The position numbers and the translations under genes are program-made. From Tenebrio molitor (lineage: Eukaryota; Arthropoda; Insecta; Coleoptera; Tenebrionidae), in contig NC_091046.1 of assembly GCF_963966145.1 (NCBI RefSeq), forward strand, positions 40,238,001 to 40,302,000: a stretch of DNA of 64,000 nucleotides, in the 5' to 3' direction. The notes under the pieces were generated by a model. It did not search any database, had not been told where the DNA came from, and saw only the letters and a list, made by a program, of their open reading frames with translations. Numbering within the stretch: position 1 is the first letter of the stretch; the number at the start of each line of letters is the position of its first letter. Shown here one piece after another: positions 10,101 to 20,768 of the stretch.

Positions 10101-13100
10101 TTGATCGTATAATTTTTTAAGGCACGATTTACTCGAAAATAATGGCTTGTTGTTAGGAGAGATGTATTGCATCAGATATGAATGCTGGAAAGACAATTCT
10201 GGGACGCACTAATTGCCTGTATCCATTCATCATCACGTCGTTCCCCGAAGATACTCCGGTACAGGCTGCGTCAAAACATCAAGAAAAATGACGAGCGCAT
10301 TAATTGCACACTCTCATCAAATAAAAAATCCAACGAAATAAAATCACGCGGGTAATCGAATGTGAAATTGAAAATCGACGTAAAAAACGCCAAGTTAACA
10401 GTAAAACGAGGGAATAATCGCCGGTTAAAAATCCGTACATTGTTATTATTGTCATGCACGCACAAATCCGTGCACGCTAATGGTCTTGTGCATGTTTCCC
10501 ACATCTGATCGGAATTAACGGATAATTAAATGGATATGAGGGCGTTGATATCGGAACCGGTGAAAGTGTATCGGCGCATTCTGAACACAAATATCCAGTT
10601 CCTTTCACGGTAGCGCTAAAATTCCTCTCCAATAAACCGTTTAACACCACTAAAACATATGTAAATTTAAAAAACGCAATCAGCAAAATTGGGAAAAGGC
10701 ATAAAACCTCACACCCCCGACAATAAAACGAGCGTTCAGGAGTGCTCTGGTCAAATTTAATTTTATGTTTGGCGGAATAAAATTCGGAAATAACCGTAAA
10801 TCTGGCTTTATGCAACCCCGGTTTAATCTTGCGTTAAATTTAAATACAACTAGAACGGCCACTAAAACTATTATCCCTGGAGCCGCTCGGTGTATCTGGG
10901 GGGTTCGATCGAAATCGAACCGGATTAATTGCGATCTTCGAGGGGTGTTGTCTGTCTGTATTTGCATGTTTTCTCGGGCGATATGGGATTGTTATTAATT
11001 TACTCTCGAGTTTTCCGCATCGGCGGCTTTTGCGCTTACGTTCAAGTCTGTTCGTTAGAAAACAGATAAGTTTTATCACTTTGACGTGTGGGTTTTTAAC
11101 ATCACGTTGAGCGGGTCAGTGACTTATAAATCCGGCTAATTCGATTCGGTGGCCGCTTTCAGATTGATAAGGAACATTCATCACTTAAGGGCACGTTACG
11201 TAAACTGAAATCGTAAATTGGCATGCGACATTGCCGTGTGATTACCGTGAATGTCGGCGTGTTGCGTAATGACCAGTGGCGGAGATAAGGCCGACGGACT
11301 GCCCTAATAACCGTAAGCCTAGCCCGAATGGCCCACTTCTGACTCGACACTCTCTAATTTTCTCCCTTGAAAGGTTATTAATTTTAGGCAAAGGCGGGAA
11401 TCATCAACTCGGAAATCTCCCAGGAATGAAGCTTCACACGAGCTTTTTCAATTTTATTCAACAATAATTTCATTTTGAAAGTGCTATTAAGTCGTTGAGT
11501 AAAAATTAATTTTTATCTCTTTTTAAATGCGTTTAGCGTAAGCTCTCTCAAGCTTTTATATCAAATTTTACACGATACTAATTACGTGTAATTTCTTTTA
11601 TAATTGCGCTTATTAAACACATTAAGTTGTTTGTTCCAAGCTGATACTGATAAAATACACGAATCGATAAGACTCATTACTCTGTTCGGTCTTGAATCTT
11701 TGGTTTGCCGAGTAATTCTACCCTTCGTGTAATTATTGGCCTCGCTGCGCTCACTTGCACTCGCGATAAAAAAATACACTTGTGTCACAGTGTCTTGTCG
11801 TAATATACTATTGTCGTAGGTAGATCAAAAAATCGTCTTGCAGAAATTTCCTGGAACTATGGAAAATTGCGAAGAACTTCTTTAAACCCTTTTCCAACGG
11901 ATAACCAAATTGCGAGCAGAAATCTGGAGCGATTTTCATTTCAAAAGAAGGTGTAATAACCTTAATTAAAGTGATGTATTCAAGACTAAATACATATGTC
12001 AATTATCTAGTAATTTTTTTCCAAAAATGAATAAATTAGACTCGTCATAAAATGTCTCTATAAAATAGCTTGCCGCCGCGGACTATTCGAAGGATGTGAA
12101 TGAAAAGTTAGCCTCATCTGCACTTTCATGTCAAGTGGTTGAGAAGTAGTCCTGAACTTTAGATGCTGTAGAGAATCCTTTGAACTTGCAACACCGAAGA
12201 ACATCATGTCACTCTCTACAATACATGACTAGCAATGAAATTTATAGGATTAGCGAAGTTTTGTGCTCATCCTGCGTACCTATAGTATAGGGAAAAATGA
12301 CACATCTTTGTGAATCTCAAGGTTTTTTCAATAAAATACATTTTGCTGTAGATACAAATCCAAGTGCGACAACTGGAGTGCAATAACAACTCACAGTGTC
12401 AGAGGTAATAGCAAGAATAGAACTATAAAGAGTCAAACGAGAGATAGGGAAAAAGCTGAGGAAAAATCAAGCAGGATTCCAAGCAAAATGCTCCACGATG
12501 GACCACATAATATGCATCTTGAGAATAATTCTGGAACAGGACAAAGAAAGGCAAAGTGACGTAAACATTGGCTTCATCAACTTCGAAAAGGCCTTCGAGA
12601 CTGTCAGTTGGGAACAAATGTGGAAAATTCTAAGATTACATGGAATACCAGTCAAGACGATAAATGTATGATAAAACTATTTTACAACTACTACAAAGCA
12701 AGAGTAGAGCACGGAGATCGGAGGAAAGTACACAGACCCGATAAATATAGGGGGGGAGAACAACAAGGTAGCGTCATGTCATCCACGCTGTTCCTAATAA
12801 TAGATTGGATAATGAAAAAGGTAACGGACAACAGAACCGGAATAGCATGGAAATTGCAGAGCAAACTGGAAGATATCAAGTTTGTCGACGATATGTGTTA
12901 TCTTTAAAGAGGAATCATATGCAGAGGAAATTACAAAAACTGGAAGCAGAAGCCCGAAAAACAGGGTTGAAAATAAACGCCAAAAGAACCAAGACATTGA
13001 GAAATAGAAACGAACAAATAAGCCAAATCAAGCTACGGAATATTGACATCGAAGAGGTCCAAAGAGTGAACTATTTAGGAGCAGTAATAGAAAGAAATGG

Positions 13101-16100
13101 GGGAAGCAAGGCAGATGTAATCTCCACAGACACAAAGGTCAAAATGTTTAACTGCACAATTAAAAGTGTATTGCTTTACGGTGCTGAAACCTGGATAATT
13201 GACAAAAACAGTTGACAGAAATTGCAAACCTTCATAAACAAGTCATTAAGGAAGATACTAAAGACACACTGGCTAGACAAAATAAGCAACATCGAATTGT
13301 GGAACAAAACAAAGCAAGAACCCGTAGAAACCACAGTAAAATCAAGGAAATGGAATTGGTTTGGACATATGTTAAGAAAAGCAAATGACAACATTGTAAG
13401 ACAAACACTAGAACATCTACTGGTAGGAAAAAGGAAAAGGGGCACACCCCTCAACAGCTGGTGAAGAAGCATAACAAGGGAACACGAGGCAATCAGCTTG
13501 AGCTGGACGGAGATAAAGACGATGACGAAGAATAGAGAATAATGGAAAGAGACAGTAACCAAAATCTGCAAAGGATAGAGGGATAGAGGGTTCGTTGCGC
13601 TAGCCACTCAACCACATTAAATCATTGGCCAAGAAACGCGAAAACGCCCTATACTCCATTAGGAGTGAAAGGAAATAGAGAGAGAGGGAGAGAGAGAGAG
13701 AGAGAGAGAATAGATACAAATGTATGCAACAGGTTTCGTTAAATGTAAAATTTCCTGATGACTCCAGAAAGCATGTCTTACTATCTTGTTGGAGTAATCC
13801 AAGAATTTGTGGAGATTTTAATACCGATTTCTCCAGAGAAAAATCAAAGCCCAATTTTTTAAAAACAGGATTTAAATATGTAAATTAACCCAAAAGAGAG
13901 TACAACAAAATATGGATCTACAATAGACGGAGTTTTTTTAAGATATTTAAATAGATTTGAATCCACAGTATTTATTTCGAATTGTAGCTATCACACACCC
14001 ATTGTTCCTGATTTCTCTAAGTACTATCATCCATAATAATATATAATTTATATAATACAGGTGTCCTCGAAATTCTTGTCAAAAAAAAACGGTAATAGGT
14101 GAGGATTCTAGTAAAAGTCTTTTTGTTTTTGAGGCTATATAAAGCATTGAAAATTTGCTCGAAATTTTCAGTACGCCACTGAGTTGAAGTAATTGAGAAA
14201 AAAGAAAAAAATACTGATAATATTTATCATTTATTTTTAATAATTATTTTTCCGCAATCAGCAATACACTTTAACCTGCATTGCTTCGTTGCAAACATTT
14301 TGGCTCGTAACCAGTGTCTTCACAAAATACCGTGAAATCGAAAAAAAAATTAGAGTGGACGCTGACCAAAAATTTCAGTGTGCAATTCGTTAAGATTCCA
14401 ATTATCTGATGTCAGTCTTAAAAGTTAGGTTAGTGATTTTGAGAATGTTGAAATCTTGATTTTCATAAAGAATTTTGTGTGACCTGTCGGTTGTAAAAGA
14501 ATTTCCTCAGCTAGTGCAATGAAACAATGAGATTTAAAACTCCCGCATCTTTATTTAACGTCAACGGTGAGCACGGAGCACGCGCACGCTTGTTTATAAA
14601 TCGATCCAAGAGCGAACGATCATCGATCAATCAATATTATCCAGAGAGGTTGTTGTCGGTTGTGGGGCTCTTATTGTCAAGGGGTAATAATTTAATGCAC
14701 AACACACACACGATAGAGAAAAAGTGCAAATCTTTTTTAAGGATAAGCTGAACTGTACCAAATGATTAGGTTAGTTTCTTGGGTTAATCTCTGCAATAAT
14801 TCTTTGTTCACCCTCTTCAATATTTTCAGCGGATCTTTTTGTCGGTCGTCTACTGCCTTTTTTGAGCAGAACACTACCTGTTTCCAAAAACATGTTTACG
14901 CATTTGTAGACTTTCTGGGCAAGTTGTTGGTTAAGTGCCTTGAAAGTCCAGAAACTTTTGTTGAGATTCCTCAAAAACTCGAGGTGTCGAATAGGACCAA
15001 ACCTTTCTCTATTGCTGAAGAAACACTGGACAATGAAAATTTGTTGCTCTAAAGTGAACATATTGTAATAGCAAATTTCAATAGTCAATAATTAATAATG
15101 ACAATTACCATTGTAATGACATTTGAATTAAATTTTTACGTGCTGCCAACTGAAGTGTATTAATCATGGCCATCTCGATTTTTTTAATTTTCGATCGCAC
15201 GGTATTCCCCACTTACTAAACACCGGAACTGACATCGTTAACAGGTTTAAATTTTAAGCTAAATTATTTCTCTTTGAAACACTATGAGCCAAAATTACTG
15301 ACCAACTCTTCACAATCTACGATCAGCTTTTAGATAGGCTGGACCAGATATTGATGTTGTTTCGAATTACTACCCCCAAATTCTATACTAAACTCTAACG
15401 AATCTTTGACACACATTATAAATAGATTGTTAATTAAATTTACTAAAAATGCACTTTTACATTCACAGCGTAACATTTTGAAAATATTATTGTGACAAAT
15501 TCCATACCGGAGACTTTTTTTTGTGAGATAATGTTCTTACTTTGGCGTTTAACGAGTTTCCGGTTCCGCCACTGCCTTTAACGGTCCAGGTATGGGGCAG
15601 GCAGGGCGCAATTAAGCCCAAACGGCATATTAACAATTAAGACAGCTATGGGCCAGGAATTAATTAATTCCAGCCCGCTCAATTCAAGCGCATTCCTAAT
15701 ACATGACGCTTCAGCCAGACATGAAAGCTCCCTTTATCCTTGGAGTGTTATTGCGGATTGCCATTAGAGATTGATTTGCCGTCGTCTGATACATTTCTGA
15801 TTGATCAACCGTAATCAAACAATCGACGCTGGCCGATTAGTTTCACTCACTTCCGCTTTTTATCTTCTGGGAGATGGACTCGAGACGAGAGCCGGATAAC
15901 GCGGACAAATTAAAAATTTAATTAGTCCAATCAAACCGTTCCTATGGCAAATCTCCTACTTTTTACAATTTAAAAACTGGGACCGCTCTAATTCTGATCA
16001 TCATCAAAAGTTTAAAGGGTCAGGAACTGCCGGGCCAATCCGTAATTCTCCCAACCCCGGAAGGGATTATCCCAGAAATGTATGTGTGTATAAATGTACT

Positions 16101-19100
16101 GAAGTTGCTAATTATAGCCAATTCTGCTGGGTGCAATTAAAAGCTAGAGCAGCTACCTGCAGGTATCGTCTCCACGATCGTTAGAAAGAAAAGCTGCTCA
16201 GTTGAGCTGATCGGACAAGACGATAGTGTCAAGTTATTTCTGCGCTTAATTAAAAACCAACAGAAACTATTTATTAGTTATAAAATGTATGAGTTATGGC
16301 CGTTTCAGTCTGCGGTGTTGAACGCAGCGGTTTACTTTCAAAATTGTTGGCAGCAAACTTGCAAACCAGTTTTCTTTTCCAGGCGGAGTTGGGAAATTTT
16401 ATCTAATAGCCGCGGTCATTTATGGACAATAACTTGCAAGGAAACTAGACGGGAAACATTCTAACGCTCCCACTTAATTAACCATTTAATTTAACGACGA
16501 CCACTACAGCACAACATTAACATAAAATTGATTGATCCGCTTTAACAAGTCTTGATCGCTGACCGTGACCCCTGTACCATTAATTACCCAGATACAACAA
16601 AAAATTACAGCCAAGTGGCATCCGTTACGCAAACTTTATTCAAATTTCATCAAATTAATTTGCCCGTTGCAGCAATTAATTCAGGGAAAGATCGAAAGTG
16701 AATGTGTCAGTTTCGCTTTCGGAAAAAATTAATGTTAGTTATGCAGACTCGTGAGTGGTATTTTTTAAATTTTATCGCCGCCGATCGACTTCCGTTTTGG
16801 TTCCATTCAAACATTCCATTAACGCTTTGTCAGTTTGATAGTGGCAAACGGTAATTAGTGCAAATTTATTACCTGTTAGGTAAGTGTAACGAACGATCCG
16901 ATCGAAAGTGAAGCTGCGCAAGAAAATGTCTAATGAAAAATTAAATTAGATAAAAAGTAGTTCGTGGTTCGTTAAGCGCCTGTTACGCGTTGGCTAATTA
17001 ACCGCTTCCGAAGCAACTAAGTCTTTTGCATAAGAAAAGTATCTCCGTTTCCTCCAGACTAGATATATTTTCCATAAAGTTTCAAGAATGAGTTTTGCGG
17101 CGGAGGATATCGCCGTTCGGAATGGTCCGGAAAGTTGTGAAACAAGCAATATTTTCGAAGTTAGGGCGATTCTTTATGGTTAAAACCCTTGACCGGAAGT
17201 TAAATGTCTATGAATAAAAGCAATAAAATTCTTCTACATCCATTAGAATTTATTCTTGTGATAAAACTAATATTACTTTCGCATCTTTGACGGAGTTGAA
17301 ATTATGTAGACATCGAGGTTGAGAAGCATCACTGACTTTAGTCGAACTACCTGAGAAACTTCTTGTCGAGGGCAGTTCTCGAGAACAAAAGTCGAGCCGA
17401 AGAAGTTGACTGAATTATTTGAAGTAGCGCGAATCGTTGCCAACTGACATCAAAGTTTACTCAGTTTACAATATATCCATCACCAGCTCAGTGCACACTA
17501 ATAAATATTTTTTCCAGTGTCGTAGTTGCAAATTAACATCTGCGCAGTCGGAGGTTTAATATTGTCTTAATTTGTCGTCTTCGCGGTGTCTGTGTCGCAT
17601 TTGTTTCTAGATGGTAAATATTTCATTTACTCGAAACTGTTCCGTGTAAACGAGCCGGATATTTATATTTTCACGTTCAAAGCATCGTCAAATAAAGTTA
17701 CAACAGAGAAACAATCTAATATTGCGCTGTAGTTGCAGAAAACTACTTCTTTGTCATTAATATTTGCTTTTGAGACAACGTCTATTTATTTTTCACTCAC
17801 AATGTGCATCAAGATTCTGCACTGAAGACTGTATCCGCTTAATGTAAACTAAAAACTGTTTTTTGCTTACGTCGTAGTCTTCAGGATTCTGTTGCTCCTT
17901 CGCCTCCGGTGCAGCTTGTTGTGGCACAGGTCGGTAAGCTTGAGCGGCCGGTCTCACATATTTAATTTGGGATTGTTGGGACAACTCCCTCAAGTAGTGG
18001 GGTTGTGGTTGTTGAGGTATTGGTAGAGGTTGAGGTTGTCTACCCAGCGTCTGGGATGTTACTTTGCGTTGGGCAGCGTCGAGGGCTTGTTGAGCTTGAC
18101 CCTGCTGTTGAGCCGACTGGATTTGCTGAAGGTAAAGAGGTCCGCTCACTTGGGCCACCCTCTGAATCTGCAAATAAATTCGGAAAAAATCAGACGAATA
18201 CTTAAAGGTTCAAGCAAATGTAACATGGTTAAAATCTGGTAGAGTCAAATTAAAAAACACTTCCCTTCAAATAAATGTTTAAAGAAAATAAATATGTACT
18301 TTAATTTCTTTTATTATCTTATCTTTAGATATTAAAAGAAAGCAAACTATTTTTTTACTCCTATTATATAATACTGTAATTATTAGTGTTTTTTGTTAGA
18401 TAACAGGAGTCATTACCCACGGCCCGTTGAATAATAATAATTTCAAAACTCATGACAAATATCATAGCAACTAGTTTATGAAGTCCAATTGCAAATTTTA
18501 ATGGTATTAAGTATGCAAAGTAATAATTGTAAAACGTCAGTTTCAAACGTCAGTTTCAGTTCGTCTAATAATAAAACTAATTTATCAATTTCTCTTCATA
18601 GTCGTAGAAAAAGTATAGTAGTCTGCTCGCGGGTAATATCTATTACTCACTCGGATGAATTACGTCACTCGGTTTCGGCTCGCACAAAGTCACCCTTGTG
18701 AGAAAAGCCATCGTTACCCGCTCGTTGAATAATATAATATTCTTTTATTAAAAAAATAAATAAGGCAAATTACTTCAAGAATTGTATTTTAAAAAATTCA
18801 TTTTGAGAGATATTTCTATTTTCTAAATGGGAAGATGACCTGGTAAAACTTTTAAGACATATCGCGCGTTCAAATGAAATCCTGGGCTGAGAAGGCGGTG
18901 GAAACCGTCAGTTGTTGTGCTTTTTTAAAGCGTAGATTGGAGCATGTTTCTTTCTTTGCAATGTTTTATATCAAAAATAGAATAACGTAACGATTCCTAT
19001 TCTCGAAACAAATATCTAAGGGCACCCTTTGCTGAAAACAAACATGTTCAATTATGTCTAGATTAAACATAAACAAATGTCATTCGTGTCAAACGGCGGG

Positions 19101-20691
19101 AAATTCAAACTTTACACTGTTCTAAACGGTTTAATTTTTCCAACGCCTACTCAGCCCAGGATTTCATTTGAACGCCCGATACATTTAGATAATTAAATGA
19201 AATTATAAAAATTAAATTAATACATACGAGTATTAGAAATATGAAGACGTGACCAAGAAAAAAATTTTCATTTTTGCTGTCCCCAAAAAAATAAAAATTT
19301 TGCAAAATGGAAACAATAAAAGTAATCACTCTTCAAATGCAATGTTAAATATAAAACCTTTTTTTTAAACTAAGTGGCACACTTCTTTACTGATTTGTAT
19401 TGAGAAAATTAATTGGAAACTAAAAAAAAATGTTTTTCGAAATTTTCAATTTTGTAAAGTGAAAACAGTAAATTAAAAAATCAAAATGATTCTTGTAAAT
19501 GTAGTAGATAAGCATCGACACTCTCAATAGAACTAAAAACGTCAAAGTTGCTTTTAAAATTAATTGCGAAGTAGGATTTTGTGAGTTAACAAAATTTTCA
19601 TTCCTTTTCAGAAAAACGGATAAGACAGATTTGAGAATTGTCTAAATAGTGGCATTTTTTCAGTTAATATTGTTTATAAGAAATTACATTAAAGTAATTT
19701 TTAATTGCAACTTTATAAAATATGTTACAAATTTGGAAATACTTTCTTCTTTTCTTTGGAGTGTGGTGAAGGATTTAAAAACAAGTAAAAATGATGGAGT
19801 GACATGACATTTCACACTAAAATAAATGTACTACTTGCAGCCACACAAGTATTTCCTATGATACAGCAAAATTTTATTTTATGTGTGATAGTGAAAGTAT
19901 GTTACATTCAAACATGCTTGTCTAAAAATGCTTGCGACTATTTACAGCGTCAATTTTCTACAATCCCAGTTACCCAGATAATTTTCATTAACATAATCGA
20001 TACTTTTGAAATTTTTATTTCACTTTTCAATCGAGTTTATTAAATTTGTAACATTTCAAAATGTGTTTTTTTAATTTCGATGCAATTTTGAATTTGGAAC
20101 TTAACGTAAGAAACTTAACGACACAAAAAGTTCTAATTCTAGTTTCTTTCACTTACTTTTAGTTTACAACAATGTGAACAATAAATCAATTTCAGCAGCA
20201 ATTAATTACGTTCACAAGAAGTATTTGGAGCAACAATTTATCTTTTTGCAGTTTTGGCTTTATTATTCTAGTTATATCCAGAAACAGCACCGATCTGGGA
20301 ATACAAGAGATCTGACGTGAGGGTAGATTTTGGAATTTCCCCCTGTCCGTGTGATTGTTTAAGAGGGATGTTGTTGAAAGAGTGCCATTATTACCTGTCT
20401 GTCGACGGTGGTAGGCAGGAGCACTTGCTGGATGGGCTGTTTGATTTGCGTGGAGTACTTCTGGAGTCCCTGACTTTTGTCGGCTTCGTACACAGGTTTG
20501 GCCGTCTGTGGATTTTGTGCACCGACGCTAATATACTGTGGCTGTAAATAAGCCTGAGGTTGCTGTCTGTATTGAACAGCGGGTATCGCTTGTGCACTAA
20601 TATATTGAGTATTCGGGTAAACCGGCTGCGAAACGGGATATGCGAAACTTCCCGTAACGAAAACCAACAATAAACAAACTGTTAATTTCAT
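4087..20691 (-). CDS. RR-type (chitin-binding 4) cuticular protein, five-exon gene
   Basis: This gene encodes a secreted structural protein of the exoskeleton. CDS exons are 20395-20691, 17871-18167, 4862-5041, 4535-4624 and 4087-4152. Each is bounded by GT/AG, all introns are phase 0, and together they give 309 aa. Residues 1-17 are a signal peptide (MKLTVCLLLVFVTGSFA). Residues 18-198 are Gln/Pro/Tyr-rich and low complexity. Residues 199-258 form a Rebers-Riddiford domain (YQFGFDV...GSYSVVDSDGF..TVTYTADPKEGFKAE), of RR-2 character by the YTADP..GF pattern; this beta-sheet fold binds chitin. The tail has QPTDIVVKIPKPDP and a poly-Gln run. The domain plus the TDIVVKIP tail recalls insect Cpr66D-like proteins, but I give no symbol because this is from memory. 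Introns measure 2227, 12829, 237 and 382 bp; the 12.8 kb one is full of transposon remnants. Confidence 0.88.
4393..4534 (-). other. Unexplained coding-like tail inside intron 4
   Basis: Directly after exon 4 the minus strand stays open in the +1 frame and reads a protein-like tail with KFAQKLRPTGAAAKPPL and ending NINLAKAGLGR before TAA. In the exon 4 frame, read-through stops after VRIE. No AG acceptor lies between the exon 4 donor and this segment. It may be an alternative C-terminus reached in a way I cannot see, a fossil of one, or a single-base sequence error. Confidence 0.35.
4535..4624 (-). CDS. RR cuticular protein, exon 4
   Basis: Acceptor ATTTCGCAG at 4625, donor CAG|GTTCGT at 4535/4534. 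The 30 codons read VTRQPTDIVVKIPKPDPQ followed by a Gln-rich stretch ending QYVQ. The join to exon 3 restores GFKAE-V, the usual end of the RR consensus, which strongly supports this splice. Confidence 0.85.
4862..5041 (-). CDS. RR cuticular protein, exon 3 (chitin-binding domain)
   Basis: This exon of exactly 60 codons carries the whole Rebers-Riddiford core, from PNPSYQFGFDVNDD through KEQREGNKITGSYSVVDSDG to TYTADPKEGFKAE. Aromatic residues at the expected alternating positions are the chitin contacts in this family. Acceptor TTGTTCCAG at 5042; donor GAG|GTGAGG at 4862/4861. The preceding exon ends NPEDYD, so the join gives DYD-PNPSYQF, a very common sequence just before RR-2 domains. Confidence 0.92.
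6150..7480 (+). pseudogene. RTE-like LINE reverse transcriptase, degenerate
   Basis: Frames in order match the RT region of an RTE-type LINE: NNNKTPGID near 6325-6351, a GRSCIDLINTLRIATEQ-like block near 6606-6655, and LYLLFIDFERAFDSVDREN near 6667-6720 (RT motif with the catalytic Asp of FIDF). The C-terminal FGWLGHIFKKK near 7258-7290 and a WNPKGRRTPGLPK block near 7326 follow. It ends in a TTATTACTATTACTACTAT tail (7495-7514) typical of RTE 3' microsatellites. The palm with the second Asp pair appears deleted between about 6780 and 6870. Many frameshifts and stops show it is dead. Clade assignment is from motif memory. Confidence 0.75.
7495..7514 (+). repeat. TAT/TAC microsatellite at the LINE 3' end
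   Basis: An imperfect trinucleotide run directly after the last RTE-like coding block. Short 3' tandem tails instead of poly(A) are usual for RTE-type elements, so it likely marks the 3' terminus of the insertion. Confidence 0.5.
7971..8242. mobile_element. MITE with ~31 bp TIRs and TA duplication
   Basis: The left end AAGTCCATTCAAAAATCAAA and its continuation AAACCACCACGT are repeated in inverse at 8210-8242. TA flanks both ends (7969-7970, 8243-8244), as expected for a Tc1/mariner-mobilised MITE. The 272 bp interior has no coding capacity. Confidence 0.85.
9749..9941. mobile_element. MITE family A (TATCGGGTGTTCATTTAAAT), copy 1
   Basis: The 193 bp element has TIRs GTATTGGATGTTCATTTAAA and its inverse, followed by a second inverted block (GAGTCGGTTGTGAACGCACC / GGTGCGTTCACAATCGACTC). 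Related copies lie at 24163-24356 and 50074-50268, and a cousin with a GCGTTC variant lies at 18860-19181. AAATT occurs on both flanks and may be a target duplication. Confidence 0.85.
11575..11800. repeat. Foldback-like segment with CTCGCTGCGCTC core
   Basis: A region of short inverted blocks (TTACACGATACTAATTACG and GTGTAATTATTGGC near 11571-11742) around GCCTCGCTGCGCTCAC at 11740-11755. Arm pairing is imperfect, so the limits are approximate. It resembles other hairpins in the window with CTCG-type centres. Confidence 0.3.
12395..13580 (+). pseudogene. RTE-X-like LINE reverse transcriptase, degenerate
   Basis: Consecutive frames give RKNQAGFQAKCSTMDHI (near 12460), NIGFINFEKAFETVSWEQMW (near 12567), IDWIMKKVTDN (near 12802) and IKFVDDMC (near 12877); FVDD stands where FADD is usual. 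Then come LQKLEAEARKTGLKINAKRT (12931 on), VNYLGAVIERNGGSKADVI, SVLLYGAETW (near 13168) and WNWFGHMLRKANDNIVRQ (near 13351). About 25 residues usually present between KADVI and the TKVKMFN block are missing. Stops after ETW and in the C-terminus show it is inactive. It is a different lineage from the 6-7 kb element. Confidence 0.8.
13676..13709. repeat. (GA)n microsatellite
   Basis: A nearly pure AG/GA run with one interruption, lying ~100 bases beyond the 3' end of the LINE remnant. Confidence 0.9.
14059..15130 (-). mobile_element. Tc1/mariner-like transposon remnant with HTH transposase N-terminus
   Basis: The left end CAGGTGTCCTCGAAATTC at 14059 follows a TA and resembles CAGG-type TIRs. 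The other TIR is not found, so the right boundary is approximate. The only coding part left is the N-terminal HTH frame at 14771-15061 on the minus strand. The middle (14100-14770) has no open transposase frame. Confidence 0.45.
14771..15061 (-). pseudogene. Transposase N-terminal HTH (DUF4817-like) fragment
   Basis: From ATG at 15061 the frame reads MFTLEQQIFIVQCFFSN, later VNMFLETGSVLLKKGSRRPT and RSAENIEEGEQRI, then stops after 96 residues. This is the order seen in the helix-turn-helix (DUF4817-like) region of many insect Tc1/mariner-type transposases: TLEQ..FIV, FLETGSV, GRP-like, ENIE. The first helix binds transposon ends in related enzymes. The catalytic DDE/D domain is absent, so it cannot transpose itself. 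It could be expressed only by chance. Confidence 0.65.
17871..18167 (-). CDS. RR cuticular protein, exon 2
   Basis: Acceptor TTTATTTGCAG at 18168; donor GAC|GTAAGC at 17871/17870. The 99 codons are Gln-, Pro- and Ala-rich (IQRVAQVSGPLYLQQIQSAQ through PLPIPQQPQPHYLREL to KEQQNPEDYD). No domain is recognised; this is a flexible arm ahead of the chitin-binding domain. It has the same length as the coding part of exon 1 (297 nt). Confidence 0.88.
18860..19181. mobile_element. MITE, GCGTTC variant of family A
   Basis: The left end TATCGCGCGTTCAAATGAAA continues with TCCTGGGCTGAGAAGGCG, and the inverse of this closes the element at 19145-19181. ACAT may flank both sides. Its termini resemble family A (TATCGGG.GTTCA..T.AAAT), though the interior differs. 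It lies in intron 1 of the RR cuticle gene. Confidence 0.8.
20395..20691 (-). CDS. RR cuticular protein, exon 1 (signal peptide)
   Basis: ATG at 20691 opens MKLTVCLLLVFVTGSFA, a clear signal peptide with cleavage expected before YPVSQPVYPN. The mature arm is Gln/Tyr/Pro-rich. Donor CAG|GTAATA at 20395/20394, after TTVDRQ. The frame runs on for 11 codons past the donor, but the splice join DRQ-IQRVAQ is consistent with exon 2. The start is favoured because it begins the signal peptide and lies ~70 bases from a TATA box. Confidence 0.9.
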
Positions 20692-20760
20692 CTTGTTATC
20701 CGGTATATTTACGCGGTAAATTCACCAGATAAGGTGGCAACAACTGCTGATTATTACTAG

Positions 20761-20768
20761 TATTTATA
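20761..20768 (-). promoter_or_regulatory. TATA box of the RR cuticular protein gene
   Basis: TATAAATA on the minus strand, 70-77 bases upstream of the ATG. A start near 20735 (AATCAGCAGT, close to the arthropod TCAGT initiator) would sit about 30 bases downstream, giving a ~45 base 5' leader. TATA promoters are common in insect cuticle genes. Confidence 0.65.

Larger units (their letters stand above)
5042..17870 (-). other. Intron 2 of the RR cuticular protein gene (12.8 kb)
   Basis: This intron sits between the low-complexity arm and the chitin-binding exon. Donor GAC|GTAAGC, acceptor TTCCAG. It contains two LINE remnants (6150-7480, 12395-13580), MITEs at 7971-8242 and 9749-9941, a GA repeat and a transposase fragment (14059-15130). 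Two blocks, roughly 10.0-11.5 kb and 15.5-17.2 kb, look like non-repetitive sequence of higher GC and could hold enhancers. Segments 5.05-6.1, 8.3-9.7 and 17.2-17.8 kb show nothing I can name. Confidence 0.8.
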
